Part shown: positions 19,739 through 30,900 of the stretch, in pieces
Position numbering within the stretch: the stretch's first letter is position 1
Layout: each line of letters starts with the position of its first letter
Assembly: GCF_003402975.1 (NCBI RefSeq)
Contig: NZ_QURB01000002.1
Span: forward strand, 526,995-590,994
Length of the DNA: 64,000 nucleotides
Source of the DNA: Brumimicrobium aurantiacum
Lineage (GTDB): Bacteria; Bacteroidota; Bacteroidia; Flavobacteriales_D; Crocinitomicaceae
Direction of reading: 5' to 3'
Translations under genes and position numbers: made by a program
Notes under the pieces: generated by a model
Seen by the model: only the letters and a program-made list of their open reading frames with translations
Databases searched by the model: none
Told to the model about the DNA's origin: nothing

Positions 19739-20731
19739 GTGAAAGAAATAATTAAACAATTTAAGGATAAAACCCCTGAGCCATTATATTTATTACATGG
19801 TGATGAATCTTTTTACATTGACGAGATTGTTGATGCAGCTCAAAAATACATATTAGATGAAAGCGAAAAAGACTTTAATTTAACCGTTTTATATGGAAAA
19901 GATGTAGATATGCGTCAGCTTCAAGAGCAAGTAAAACAATATCCAATGATGGCAGAACGTCAATTGGTTATCCTTAAAGAAGCGCAAGATGTGAAAAGTT
20001 GGTCTGAGATGGAGAAATACTTAGACAATCCTGTTCCTTCAACGGTATTAATTATAGCACACAAGCATAAAAAAGCTGATTCTAGAAAAAAGTTTTTTAA
20101 ATCGATCAAGAAGAATGGTGTAATTTTCGAAAGTAAAAAGCTCTATGAAAATCAGGTTGATGGTTGGATCATCAATTATTTAAAAGAGAAAGGATATGCC
20201 ATCAATCAAAAAGCCACAATGCTCTTGGTTGAATTTCTAGGTACGAACTTAGGGAAAATCGCCAAAGAACTGGAAAAATTGATGATTGTACTTGAAAAAG
20301 GCACACAAATTAGCGAAGTTCACATTGAAGAAAACATCGGAATTTCGAAAGACTACAACGCTTTTGAATTGACAAATGCGATGGCTTCACGTGATATTTT
20401 AAAAGCCAATAAAATCATCAATTATTTTGAACAAAATCCTAAAGCTGCTCATATTACACAATTAGTACCCCTACTTTTTGGTTTTCACGAACGATTGATG
20501 AAAGCACATTTCTCTAATGCACAAGATATTAATGGACTAATGTCAGCGTTAAAAATGAGCTATCCAGCAGCCAAAGAGGTTTTGCAAGCAAAGAAAATTT
20601 ATAATCCAAAGAAAATTGCAAGGAACATTGCGACATTGCAAGAATATGATTTGAAAAGTAAAGGTATCGATCGTGGTCCGGGAACAGATGCCGATTTGTT
20701 GAGAGAATTAATATATTTATTGATGCACTAA
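19739..20731 (+). CDS. holA: DNA polymerase III subunit delta
   Basis: A 330-residue clamp-loader subunit that binds and opens the beta clamp during replication. The N-terminal LYLLHGDESFYIDEIVDAA is the typical HolA opening, followed by QVKQYPMMAERQLVILKEA and the AAA+-like fold. The C-terminal collar helices contain FELTNAMASRD. The start is a GTG at 19739, since no better ATG is in frame upstream. The stop overlaps the rsmE start by one base, so the two are co-transcribed and probably translationally coupled. Confidence 0.92.
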   Translation: MKEIIKQFKDKTPEPLYLLHGDESFYIDEIVDAAQKYILDESEKDFNLTVLYGKDVDMRQLQEQVKQYPMMAERQLVILKEAQDVKSWSEMEKYLDNPVPSTVLIIAHKHKKADSRKKFFKSIKKNGVIFESKKLYENQVDGWIINYLKEKGYAINQKATMLLVEFLGTNLGKIAKELEKLMIVLEKGTQISEVHIEENIGISKDYNAFELTNAMASRDILKANKIINYFEQNPKAAHITQLVPLLFGFHERLMKAHFSNAQDINGLMSALKMSYPAAKEVLQAKKIYNPKKIARNIATLQEYDLKSKGIDRGPGTDADLLRELIYLLMH

Positions 20732-21459
20732 TGAGAAGGTTTTTTGTTGATATCACAGATTTAAATCAGGACAAGGTCACTTTACCTCCTGATGAATCAA
20801 AACATGCCGCAAAAGTTCTACGCATGAAATGTGGCGATCAAATGGAGATTGTAAATGGAAAAGGTGTGCTTTTTACAGGTGAAATAATTGATGATGCTCC
20901 GAAATCAGTGATCGTTCAAAAACTTGATTATATTCAGGAATCGCCAGATGAACACCATATTCATATTGCCATAGCACCTACAAAAAACAATGACCGCTAT
21001 GAATGGTTTTTGGAAAAAGCTACCGAACTTGGTATTCATGAAATAACGCCAATTTTATGTAAGAACGCAGAACGTAAACGAATAAAACCAGAACGTTTTC
21101 AGAAGATTTTGGTTTCTGCCATTAAGCAATCGAAAAGATTATTTCTTCCGAAGCTCAATGCACTAACAAAAGTTGAGGATTTCATCTCACAACATCCATC
21201 AGGATTAATCGCACATTGCTACGAAGAAGAAGATAGAAACACCACAATTGCAAAATCACTTTCGACCAATAGCAGTCAATTTACAAAAGCAAATACACCT
21301 ATCCTCATTGGTCCAGAAGGTGACTTTACCTTAAATGAAATAGAAAAAGCACTAAAAAATCAATATCAAGCTGTAACTTTAGGCAAAACTCGGTTAAGAA
21401 CAGAAACCGCTGGTGTTTATGCTTGTATGGCAGTCAAACAATATTTTGAAGAACAGTAG
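20731..21459 (+). CDS. rsmE: 16S rRNA (uracil-1498-N3)-methyltransferase
   Basis: A 242-residue SPOUT-class methyltransferase. The N-terminal PUA-like part (LPPDESKHAAKVLRMKCGD) and the C-terminal knot residues (LIGPEGDFTLNEIE, then LGKTRLRTETAGVYA) are the family's hallmarks. It methylates U1498 of 16S rRNA using S-adenosylmethionine. It starts on the last base of the holA stop codon, and a DUF4159 gene follows 11 nt later, so all four genes up to 23176 may form one operon. Confidence 0.94.
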   Translation: MRRFFVDITDLNQDKVTLPPDESKHAAKVLRMKCGDQMEIVNGKGVLFTGEIIDDAPKSVIVQKLDYIQESPDEHHIHIAIAPTKNNDRYEWFLEKATELGIHEITPILCKNAERKRIKPERFQKILVSAIKQSKRLFLPKLNALTKVEDFISQHPSGLIAHCYEEEDRNTTIAKSLSTNSSQFTKANTPILIGPEGDFTLNEIEKALKNQYQAVTLGKTRLRTETAGVYACMAVKQYFEEQ

Positions 21460-21470
21460 AATTAAAAATT

Positions 21471-22130
21471 ATGAAATATATTTTCAGCTTTCTTATCACA
21501 ACACTTTGCTCCATTGCATTTGCGCAAGGAAGTTATCAAGTGGCTGTTTTAAAATACAACGGAGGAGGTGATTATTACGCCAACCCAACAGCGGTTCCTA
21601 ATTTGGTGGAATATGCAAATCAACAATTTGACGCCAATATTTCAACTGAGGTTCCTTATGTTGATGCTGGTTCTCCACTACTCTCTTCTTATCCGTTTAT
21701 CCACATGACAGGACATGGAAATGTTGTTTTTTCCAATTCAGAATTAGAAAATTTAAGAAATTATCTGATTGGAGGTGGATTTCTTCACATTGATGACAAT
21801 TATGGAATGGATCAATACATTCGTCCAGAGTTAGAAAAGCTTTTCCCAAATTTAGATTTGGTAGAAATTCCATACGATCATGCTTTATTTAATCAAAAAT
21901 TCAAGTTCAATGGATTACCAAAAATTCATGAACACGACGACAAAAGACCTCAAGCTTTTGGAATTTTTATTGAAGGGAGAATGGCTTTGCTTTATACTTA
22001 CGAATCAGATTTAGGTGATGGATGGGAAGATTTATCAGTACATAACGATACCCAGGAAAATCATGAAAAAGCTTTAAAAATGGGAATTAACATCTTACAG
22101 TTTTCACTAATTAATGGCGGTTTAGAATGA
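21471..22130 (+). CDS. DUF4159 domain protein, exported
   Basis: A 219-residue protein with a signal peptide (residues 1-18, IAFAQ end) and a DUF4159 domain: FIHMTGHGNVVFSN, then LRNYLIGGGFLHIDDNYG and PYDHALFN. The domain has a glutamine-amidotransferase-like fold, and its proteins are often encoded beside MoxR/BatA-type membrane systems. No catalytic Cys is evident. It sits between rsmE and a membrane-anchored partner whose start overlaps its stop by 4 nt. Function unknown. Confidence 0.88.
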   Translation: MKYIFSFLITTLCSIAFAQGSYQVAVLKYNGGGDYYANPTAVPNLVEYANQQFDANISTEVPYVDAGSPLLSSYPFIHMTGHGNVVFSNSELENLRNYLIGGGFLHIDDNYGMDQYIRPELEKLFPNLDLVEIPYDHALFNQKFKFNGLPKIHEHDDKRPQAFGIFIEGRMALLYTYESDLGDGWEDLSVHNDTQENHEKALKMGINILQFSLINGGLE

Positions 22131-23176
22131 AAAAATCATTAAATATTATCATTGTTTTATTAACTATATTTCTAAATTTTAATTTAGTCATTGGTCAAAA
22201 AATAGATTTTCAGAATCCACCAAAGCAAGAAAATACTTACCTGTTTAAGGTGGTTAAATATCATCGCCAGCTTGCTCCACCACAATATATGGTAGATCAT
22301 ATTGAAGAAATTGTGAATAAGCCAAAAACCAAATGGACTGCAGAGGACAGTTTATTTTATGCCTACGAAAATGTACATTTAGAAAATTTTGAAATGGCAC
22401 TAAGTGTTTTTGCACGAATTGAAATGGATACGGTGCAAGATCCTCATGCGCAAATGCTCTACAGAACCACCCTGCAACATCTTCAACGATACGATATGTT
22501 GATGGAATATAATCAACAAAATGTTCAGGATGATGAATCTACAATTTACAGCATTAAAGACGCAATGTTTGAATTAAATAGTGCCTTTAAAAAATATAAG
22601 GAACAAGCGTTTATACCAGATTCAACTAAAATCTTTACCATTTTAGAACAAGATACTTTAAATTCTAGGATGAACAAGAAATCTCCGAAAAACAATATTC
22701 ATGTTGATGTAGCTTTTGCAATAGATTCAGCGCTTCGTCATGCGACAATTCTCAATGATGATAAGAATTATATTTTAGCTAAAGCCTTCGAAGAAATGGG
22801 AGATTATCAAATGGATTACTTTTATTTGACCAATGCATTTTTTTATTATTCAGCCGCATTGCATTATTATGGAACAGACCAAGGTATAATTGAAAAGTAC
22901 AATGATGTTGCTGATGAAATCACCGAACAAAACTATATTTCAATCAGTTTTAAAAACAATTTTGGAAAGATCATTAGCAACAGATACCGCATGAATACGG
23001 ACTATATTGAGAAAGAAAAAATGGATTCTTCTATTGTTCCAAAAATGACTCCTCCACCTAAGAAAGAAACACAAAAGGACTATTTACCATGGATTAATAA
23101 TTCCATTTTGATCATGATCATTTTGGCTCTAGCGCTAGTTTTTGTTGTGTTCTTTATGAAAACGAAAAAAGAATAA
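22127..23176 (+). CDS. Membrane-anchored protein of unknown function paired with DUF4159
   Basis: A 349-residue protein with an N-terminal signal or anchor (residues 5-23, ending VIGQ), a periplasmic helical region (about 30-300) rich in aromatic and acidic residues suggestive of TPR-like packing, a proline-lysine linker (TPPPKKETQ) and a C-terminal membrane segment near residues 324-343 ending KTKKE. I recognise no named family. The four-base ATGA overlap with the DUF4159 gene argues that the two work together, perhaps as a periplasmic complex held by the C-terminal anchor. That is inference only. Confidence 0.75.
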   Translation: MKKSLNIIIVLLTIFLNFNLVIGQKIDFQNPPKQENTYLFKVVKYHRQLAPPQYMVDHIEEIVNKPKTKWTAEDSLFYAYENVHLENFEMALSVFARIEMDTVQDPHAQMLYRTTLQHLQRYDMLMEYNQQNVQDDESTIYSIKDAMFELNSAFKKYKEQAFIPDSTKIFTILEQDTLNSRMNKKSPKNNIHVDVAFAIDSALRHATILNDDKNYILAKAFEEMGDYQMDYFYLTNAFFYYSAALHYYGTDQGIIEKYNDVADEITEQNYISISFKNNFGKIISNRYRMNTDYIEKEKMDSSIVPKMTPPPKKETQKDYLPWINNSILIMIILALALVFVVFFMKTKKE

Positions 23177-23319
23177 ATTAAAATTTAGAAGTAAGCCTTG
23201 AATTTTCGTCGATGCTATATATTTAAACAATGGAAATATTTGATACCTATAAATAACTTAATCTTAACTAGGCTCAATTTTAAAAGAGCTTTGTAATAAC
23301 AGTTATCTAATTTATAAGA

Positions 23320-24009
23320 ATGAACATTTTAATTATAGAAGACGACCCAGATCTCAACAACAACATAAAAGAAGCTTTAATGGAAGAAAATTATTCTGTG
23401 GAAACTGCTTATGATGGTCAAATTGGATTGAAAATTCTTAAAAAACACAATTTTGACTGTATAGTTCTAGACATAAATCTACCATTTATTAATGGTTTGG
23501 AGGTCTGCAAATTATTCAGAGAATTCAATAAAACAACACCAGTCATAATGCTAACTGCTTTTGGAGAACTTGAAGATAAAATTGAAGGTTATGCTAAAGG
23601 CGCTGATGACTATCTAACTAAACCCTTTTTTATGAAGGAGTTAACATTAAGAATTAATTCTTTGATCAAAAGAGGTGGAAATTCAAATCAACCTATTAAA
23701 AATGAGACTTTAATTGCAGATGATATTGTTTTACATAAAAAATCAATGACTGTTATGCGCAACAATAAAGAAGTCATTTTAACTCAGAGAGAATACCAAA
23801 TTATTTTATTACTTATAGAGAAAAAAGGAGAAGTTGTATCAAAGAAAGAGATGCTTGAAAAGATATGGAACACGCATTATGATATAAATACAAATACTGT
23901 TGAAGTTTATATAAATTTCCTTAGAAATAAGTTAGATAAACCATTTGACAAAAAAACCATTAAAACAAAAGTTGGATACGGCTATTATTTAGAGATTAAT
24001 GAAGATTAA
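23320..24009 (+). CDS. OmpR/PhoB-family response regulator
   Basis: A 229-residue regulator. The receiver domain has acidic Glu7/Asp8/Asp9, phospho-acceptor Asp51 in VLDINLP, and the T-A-F and TKPFF motifs. A winged-helix DNA-binding domain follows, with LTQREYQIILLLIEKKGEVVSK and TVEVYINFLRNKLD near the end. It overlaps the sensor kinase gene by 11 nt. The pair stands directly ahead of tolC, adaptor and RND pump genes, so its likely job is metal-responsive control of that efflux system, as CusR does. Confidence 0.93.
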   Translation: MNILIIEDDPDLNNNIKEALMEENYSVETAYDGQIGLKILKKHNFDCIVLDINLPFINGLEVCKLFREFNKTTPVIMLTAFGELEDKIEGYAKGADDYLTKPFFMKELTLRINSLIKRGGNSNQPIKNETLIADDIVLHKKSMTVMRNNKEVILTQREYQIILLLIEKKGEVVSKKEMLEKIWNTHYDINTNTVEVYINFLRNKLDKPFDKKTIKTKVGYGYYLEINED

Positions 24010-25366
24010 ACACAAAATTCTTACGTATATTTCAATTAGTGTTATTCCTATAGTAGCAGTAACTTTTGTTTTGATTTATATCTTGTTTTCAGGATATAGA
24101 GAAGAAGAGTTTCAACAACAACAAAATACAAAAATAATAGCTACAGTTAAATTAATCGAACAGTTCAAAGATCAATCTGCTAAGATTTCCTACTTGCTGG
24201 ACGAACAAGATATTAATGACTTCTACGACGAAAAACTGCTTATTTTTAATGAAAACAAAGAGGAGATTTTTACCAGTTTAGACGACTTAGATATCTATAA
24301 AGTTAAACCATTGATTAATAATCTTTCTTCCGAAAACTCATGGATAGAAACCAAAGAAGGTGAATATGATTTAATTGGGGTTTATATAGAAAGAAATGGT
24401 GAAGTATATTACGCAATAAGTAAAGCGTTTGATGCCTCCGGATATACAAAATTGGAGTTTTTGAGGAATATTCTAATTCTTACTTTTCTTTTGATAACCA
24501 TAGCAATAGTGGTTGTTTCGATTTACATCTCTAGAATGATTGCTAATCCCATAACTGAATTGGCTTCAAAAATCAATAATTATGAATTAGATAAAGAAAA
24601 TAATCTACCCATTCTACTCAACACTTCAACCATTGAATTAAATACTTTATCGACTCGATTTAATGAATTATTAATTCATACAAATGATGTTTTCAAATTT
24701 CAAAAGCACACAATCAATCATATTTCACATCAATTAAAAACGCCTATTACAATCCTGGTTACGGAGTTAGAAAAAATTCAAGATCAGACAAATGAGATTG
24801 AAATTCAGCAAAAAATCAATCTACAAAAGATAAAAGCTCAGTCTTTGGGTAACATAATTAATGTACTTTTAGAGATTTCCAAAATTGATTCTGGACAAAA
24901 TATTAAAAATAAGAAACGAAGAGTTGACGAATTACTTTATGATTGTATCAATGAATTAAACATCATTTATCCAGATTTTATTTTTGACGTAAATTATTCT
25001 CCAATGAATTTTGAAGAAAAATATTTAATGGTAGAAATGAATCCAATACTTTTGAAACAAGCGTTTTCTAATTTGCTTTCGAATGCCATCTCCTACTCAA
25101 GTAAAAAAAATGCTGATATTTTTATTGAAATTACTTCCGAAAATCAACTAACCATACAATTTACCAACAGTGGTGATTCAATTACCAATGAAGAAGAAAA
25201 GTTCTTATTCAAACACTTTTTTAGAGGTCAGAATAGCCTAAATAAATCTGGTCAAGGTTTAGGGTTGATTTTAACAAAAAGGATAATTGAGTTACACAAC
25301 GCTTCAATTTATTATTCCAGAAAAGAAGGCCTAAACGTTTTCGAAATCAAATTCCCTTTAAGCTAA
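23999..25366 (+). CDS. Sensor histidine kinase of the efflux module
   Basis: A 455-residue membrane kinase. It has two membrane segments (about residues 9-31 and 157-178) enclosing a periplasmic sensor region of about 125 residues, then a HAMP-like linker (SRMIANPITELASKI). The H-box HISHQLKTPIT carries His244, the N-box is NLLSNAISYS, and a G-box GQGLGLILTKRI follows. The periplasmic part is rich in Asp and Glu and has no recognisable sensor domain; it may bind metal. It is encoded with its OmpR-type regulator and the RND pump. A distant CusS role fits but is inferred. Confidence 0.92.
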   Translation: MKIKHKILTYISISVIPIVAVTFVLIYILFSGYREEEFQQQQNTKIIATVKLIEQFKDQSAKISYLLDEQDINDFYDEKLLIFNENKEEIFTSLDDLDIYKVKPLINNLSSENSWIETKEGEYDLIGVYIERNGEVYYAISKAFDASGYTKLEFLRNILILTFLLITIAIVVVSIYISRMIANPITELASKINNYELDKENNLPILLNTSTIELNTLSTRFNELLIHTNDVFKFQKHTINHISHQLKTPITILVTELEKIQDQTNEIEIQQKINLQKIKAQSLGNIINVLLEISKIDSGQNIKNKKRRVDELLYDCINELNIIYPDFIFDVNYSPMNFEEKYLMVEMNPILLKQAFSNLLSNAISYSSKKNADIFIEITSENQLTIQFTNSGDSITNEEEKFLFKHFFRGQNSLNKSGQGLGLILTKRIIELHNASIYYSRKEGLNVFEIKFPLS

Positions 25367-25436
25367 ATTTAATTCATTTTAAGTTTATTTTAAGTTCGTT
25401 CTCATGATGTTTGCCTTGTTCAAAAAAGGTAATTAA

Positions 25437-26729
25437 ATGATTCGAAAACTAATTAAAGTATCTCTTCTTTTTAGCGTAGTTTTTTATGCTAAAAACGGTC
25501 TTTCGCAAGACACACTCATTTTCAATAAAGCAGAAGCTGAAACGGTATTCCTAAAAAATAATCTTGTTATTTTGGCAGAAAACCTTTCAATTTCTAAAGC
25601 CGAAGCAAAAGTAATTCAAGCTAAAGTATGGCCCAATCCAACTTTTACACTTGATCAAATTAATTTGTGGAGACCTAAAAATCCAACGTCGGAGCCAATT
25701 CCTCCTATTTTTGGAAATTATAATAACCAACAAGTAGGAATTTCAATTGAGCAATTAATATTGACGGCTGGAAAACGAAAAAAATTAGTTGCCCTAGAAA
25801 AAGTTGGTCTAAATCAATCAATACACTACTTTGAAGAAGTACTTCGTGGATTAAAAATAGAGTTTAGAACTTTATTGAATGAACTCATTTTTTATCAAAA
25901 TCAGACTGAAATTTATGAAAATCAATTAGCCTCAATTAATCAACTACTTGATTCTTATAAAAATCAAGTTGAATCAGGTTTTTTAAATAAAGGTGAATAC
26001 ATCAGATTAAAGGCTGTTTCCCTAGAATTAGTAAATAACCTCAATGAAATCGAAAGTAATTTAAACAAGGTGAAACTCAATCTAAAAAACTTGATGAATT
26101 TGCCTCCATCCTCTCATTTTGAATTAAAACTAGAGTTTGACAAAGAACAGAGAAATCCAATTTTAAATCTAGACATTGAGGCATTAATCGATTCGGCCCA
26201 CCAAAACAGACCTGAATATCAAATCTCTAAACTCCAAGAAGATTATACCCAAAAACACTTGGCCGTTGAGCGAGCAGAAAAAGTACCAAATCTTACATTA
26301 ATTGGAAGTTACGATCGTGGAGGAAGTATTTACACTGATTTCATTGGTTTTGGAGTGGCGTTAGATGTTCCTGTTTTTAATCGTAACAAAGGAAATATTC
26401 GAATTGCGGAATTAAATATTGAAGAGGCTAAATTCAATCATGAATTAGTTTCTTCAGTAATTGAAAAAGAAGTGAATTCGGCTCTGTTCAATTATAGAAA
26501 ATCATTAAAAATGATTCAACAGATTGACGAAGGTTATGAGATAGAATTAGATCAGACCTTAAAATCTTACACCTCTAATTTCCAAAATAGAAACATTGAT
26601 ATTCTACAATATTTAGATTTTTTCGAAGCATACCTTGAAAACAAAAATATTATTCTAGAAGCTACATTGAAATTAAAAAACAGAGCTGAAGAATTGAATT
26701 ATGCCGTTGGAAAAGACATTATAAAATAG
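25437..26729 (+). CDS. TolC-family outer-membrane efflux channel
   Basis: A 430-residue protein with a signal peptide (residues 1-23, GLSQ end) and the repeated helical hairpins of outer-membrane efflux proteins. Typical pieces are WPNPTFTLDQIN near residue 62, QLILTAGKRKK near 107 and VFNRNKGNIRIAELN near 312. It forms the exit duct of a tripartite pump together with the adaptor and RND protein encoded immediately downstream. It is 71 nt behind the sensor kinase, with no terminator visible between. Confidence 0.9.
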   Translation: MIRKLIKVSLLFSVVFYAKNGLSQDTLIFNKAEAETVFLKNNLVILAENLSISKAEAKVIQAKVWPNPTFTLDQINLWRPKNPTSEPIPPIFGNYNNQQVGISIEQLILTAGKRKKLVALEKVGLNQSIHYFEEVLRGLKIEFRTLLNELIFYQNQTEIYENQLASINQLLDSYKNQVESGFLNKGEYIRLKAVSLELVNNLNEIESNLNKVKLNLKNLMNLPPSSHFELKLEFDKEQRNPILNLDIEALIDSAHQNRPEYQISKLQEDYTQKHLAVERAEKVPNLTLIGSYDRGGSIYTDFIGFGVALDVPVFNRNKGNIRIAELNIEEAKFNHELVSSVIEKEVNSALFNYRKSLKMIQQIDEGYEIELDQTLKSYTSNFQNRNIDILQYLDFFEAYLENKNIILEATLKLKNRAEELNYAVGKDIIK

Positions 26730-26780
26730 TCGATACGAAAAAGTTTAAACATTAAGAAATTTCACATAAATAAAAATAAT

Positions 26781-27905
26781 ATGACCAATTGGAATAAAAA
26801 TACGCGTTTACTATTAAGCGGTACAATTATTATGTCCTTGCTTCTTTCCTGTTCTGAGCGTGAAGAGAAAAAAAACACGGGAGATGTAAATAAAAATAAA
26901 TCCTTCTGTTTGGATGAAAATTTAAAAATTAAAACTGTCAATCCAGTTCACGAAATGATAATCAACGAGATTCCAATGACAGGAGTTGTAGAAACGGTTC
27001 CAGATAAGGTAATTCACTTTAGTAATTTGGTAAACGGAATTATTGTAAGTACAAATTTTTCACTTGGAGACTTTGTTCATAAAGGTCAAGTTTTAGCTAA
27101 AGTAAAAAGTACTGAACTTTCTGAATGGAAATCTCAACAAAAGATTTTGACATCACAATTGACAGTTGCAAAACAAGAATTTAAATCTGTTCAATCAATG
27201 TTTAAGGATGGAATAGCTTCGTTAAAACAACTTAATCAATCCGAAAGTGCTGTTATTTCTTTAACTTCTGAATTAGAAGAATTAAGTTCAAATTTGGCAT
27301 TATATAACGCCAGTACAGAAAATGGAGTATTTTTAATTAAAGCCCCAGGAAGCGGGTATATTACAGAAAAGAATATTACATCAGGAACACATGTTTCGGC
27401 ATATAATGAATCTTTATTTACAATTTCCGATATCAGTGAAGTTTGGGTTCAAATCAGTGTTTATCCTTCTAACATTCAAAACATAAATCAAGGGATGGAA
27501 GTACATATTCGATCACTCTCCTACCCAAACATTAATTTTATTGGCAGAATTGATGCAATTCCACATGTTATTGATAATGACTCTCGAATTTTAAAAGCAC
27601 GCGTTTCCATTGACAATAAAGACAAACTGTTGAAACCAGGAATGTTTGTTGATGTAATTGCCAAGCAAAAAACGGATCAAAAAGCAATATCTATCCCTAC
27701 AGATGCTTTAATTTTTGACGACAATGAAAACTTTGTAATGATTTACAAGGATGATTGTAATATCATAAAAACACCTGTCAATTTCATCAGCCAAAATAAT
27801 GATAAGTGCTATATCGAGGATAATTTAAATCCTGAGGATAAAATTATAGTGAAGAATAATCTGCTCTTATTCGCACAAATTAAGAACTTTCAAAAACAAG
27901 ATTAA
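26781..27905 (+). CDS. RND efflux membrane-fusion (adaptor) lipoprotein
   Basis: A 374-residue periplasmic adaptor. Its signal peptide ends in lipobox LLLSC (Cys24), so it is a lipoprotein. Biotinyl-lipoyl-like halves surround a coiled-coil hairpin (about residues 110-180), followed by the beta-barrel segment APGSGYITEKNITSGTHV and WVQISVYPSN. It is of the CusB/CzcB type and links pump to channel. The stop overlaps the pump start by one base, which supports co-translation. Confidence 0.9.
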   Translation: MTNWNKNTRLLLSGTIIMSLLLSCSEREEKKNTGDVNKNKSFCLDENLKIKTVNPVHEMIINEIPMTGVVETVPDKVIHFSNLVNGIIVSTNFSLGDFVHKGQVLAKVKSTELSEWKSQQKILTSQLTVAKQEFKSVQSMFKDGIASLKQLNQSESAVISLTSELEELSSNLALYNASTENGVFLIKAPGSGYITEKNITSGTHVSAYNESLFTISDISEVWVQISVYPSNIQNINQGMEVHIRSLSYPNINFIGRIDAIPHVIDNDSRILKARVSIDNKDKLLKPGMFVDVIAKQKTDQKAISIPTDALIFDDNENFVMIYKDDCNIIKTPVNFISQNNDKCYIEDNLNPEDKIIVKNNLLLFAQIKNFQKQD

Positions 27906-30900
27906 TGAATAAGTTGATACAAAATATTATTGGTTTTTCGTTAAAGAATTCATTCATTGTATTTTTCCTAACAGGAATTTTAATCGTTGCGGGAATCATA
28001 AGTTTGGTGAATACTCCGATTGAGGCTTTTCCAGATGTGACCAATACCAGAACAAGAATAATTACGCAATGGCCGGGCAGAAGTGCTGAAGAAGTGGAGA
28101 AATTTGTAACACTTCCTTTAATGAAGGAAATGAATACAATTCCAAAAAAGGCGGAAGTGCGTTCGATTTCCTTATTTGGATTATCTGTTGTGACTGTTTT
28201 ATTTGAAGATGATGTGGAAGATTTTTTCGCCCAGCAATACACTTCAAACCGGCTACAAGGAATAGAACTTCCCGAAGGCGCTGAAGCAGGAATTGAACCT
28301 CCTTTCGGAGCAACAGGTGAAATTTTCAGATACATAATTGAAAGTGATCGCCCTATCAAAGAACAAACTGCAATTCAAGATTGGCTTATTGAAAGAGAAA
28401 TAGTCTCTGTTCCTGGAATTGCAAATGTGGTTAGTTTTGGTGGTGAAGAAAAGATTTATGAAATAAAAATTAATCCACATCAACTAGAAAGCTATGGCTT
28501 ATCTCCTTTAGATGTTCATGAAGCAGTTGGAAAAACAAATATAAATGTTGGTGGAGATGTAATTGAAAGAGGTTCTCAAGCTTATGTCGTTCGTGGAATA
28601 GGCTTACTTGAAAAAATTGAGGATATTGAAAATATAATCATTGAAGTTCGAGACAATGCTCCAATTCTTGTAAAACATGTTGCAGAAGTTATTATTTCTT
28701 CAAAACCTAGATTAGGACAAGTTAGTTTCCAAGATCAGGATGATGTTGTTCAAGGAATTGTTGTAATGTTACGCGGTGAAAACCCAGGGGATGTAATCAA
28801 TAGTTTAAAAGCGAAAATTGATGAGCTCAATAAATCTATTTTACCAGATGATGTAAAAATCATTCCGTTTATCGATAGAACAGACTTAGTAAATACAACA
28901 GTAACCACAGTTAGTAAAAATATTATTGAGGGAATTCTTTTGGTTTCATTTATTGTCTTTATCTTCTTATTTAACTGGAAAACCACTGTAATCGTTGCTT
29001 CAGTTATCCCACTTTCGTTTCTTTTTGCAATAATCATGTTGAGAATTCAAGGCTTACCCGCCAATTTAATTTCTATGGGTGCAATTGATTTTGGTTTGCT
29101 TTTAGAAGGAACGTTAGTAATTGTAGAAACAGTTTTTGTCGGTATGGCCACACAAGCTGAAAAATTAGGAATGAAACGATTCAATAAAGTCAGTAAATCT
29201 GGGATAATCAAAAAAAGTGCAGGAAGTGTGGGTTCTTATATTGTATTCGCACAAATTATTTTAATTGTGGCACTTCTTCCTATATTCTCATTCCAAAAAG
29301 TGGAAGGAAAAATGTTCTCTCCACTCGCCTTTACATTAGGATATGCACTTATTGGTTCTTTGTTATTAAGCATCACTTTCGTGCCAGTCATGTTAAAAGC
29401 ACTGCTCAAAAAGAATGTAAAAGAAAAAGAAAATTTCATTTCTCGGGGATTTCAAAAATACATGAACAAGATGTTTCTATGGAGTACAAGAAATAAAAAA
29501 ATTACAATTTCCTCATTTGTGGGACTTCTAATTTTATGTTCTATAGGATTTATGAATTATGGAACCGAATTTATTCCAAGTTTAAATGAAGGAGCTTTAT
29601 ACGTCCGGGCTACTTTACCCAACAATATTAACTTGGAAGAATCGGTTAAACTTTCCAAGGAAATGAAAGGTAAAATCAGAAGCTTTGAAGAAGTTGAATT
29701 CGTACTTACACAAACGGGAAGACCCAATGACGGATCTGATCCAACAGGATTTTTCAACAACGAATTCCACATTCAATTGTATCCAGAAGAAGAATGGAAT
29801 CGTGATATTTCTAAAGAAGAATTATTGAATGAAATGAGAAGTAAACTCAGCGTATTCCCTGGCGTTGTATTCGGCTTTAGTCAACCCATTCAAGATAACG
29901 TAGAAGAATATGTTGCTGGTGTAAAGAGCTCTTTGGTTATCAAAATATTTGGAGATGATCTTTTCAAACTTGAAGAATACGCAGATGAAGTAGCCCAAAA
30001 CATTACAAATATCGAGGGAATAACGGATATCAATGTCTATCGAAACATTGGACTTCCAGAACTTCGTATTCAGCTTCATGATCATAAAATTGCAAGATAC
30101 GGAGTTGACATTCAACATGCACAAGCAGTAATTGAAATGGCAATTGGTGGAACAGAAGCTACGAAATTCTATGAAGACGAACGTGTTTTCGATGTTCGGT
30201 TACGATTCCAGAAAGAATTTAGAGACGATGCCAATAAGATTGGAGATATCCTTATTCCTTCTTCAAGTGGAAAAAAAATTCCTCTAAAAGAAATAGCAAC
30301 GATTGAATATTTAACCGGTCCAGCATTCATTTACCGTGAAGGTGGTGGTCGATTTATTGCAATTGGTTTCAGTATTGAAGGAAGAGATTTAGGTTCTACC
30401 ATTGAAGAAGCTAAAGAAGTTGTTGCAGCAAATATTGACCTTCCAAAAAAGAACAAAATTATTTGGTCTGGTGAGTTCGAAAGTAAAGAACGCGCTACGA
30501 AACAATTAGCAATGATTGTTCCTGCAGTTTTAGTTTTAATTCTGTTCTTATTGTATTTCAATTTTGGTAGCACAAAAGATACAATTATCGCAGCAAGTAC
30601 AATTCCATTTGCTTTTATTGGTGGATTTGCTTCTCTATGGATAACTGGAACAACATTTGGAATATCGGCTGGAATCGGTTTCATAATTCTCTTTGGCGTA
30701 AATACAATTAACAGTATAATTCTAATTGCAATAATGAAAGAAAACCTACGCTTTATGAATTTAAAAGATGCCATTTCTAAAGGAGTATATAGTAGAATTC
30801 GACCAATTGTTATGATTGCTTTAATGGGTTCTATGGGATTACTTCCTGCGGCACTTTCAACAAGTATGGGATCAGAAATACAAAAACCTTTAGCCATAAT

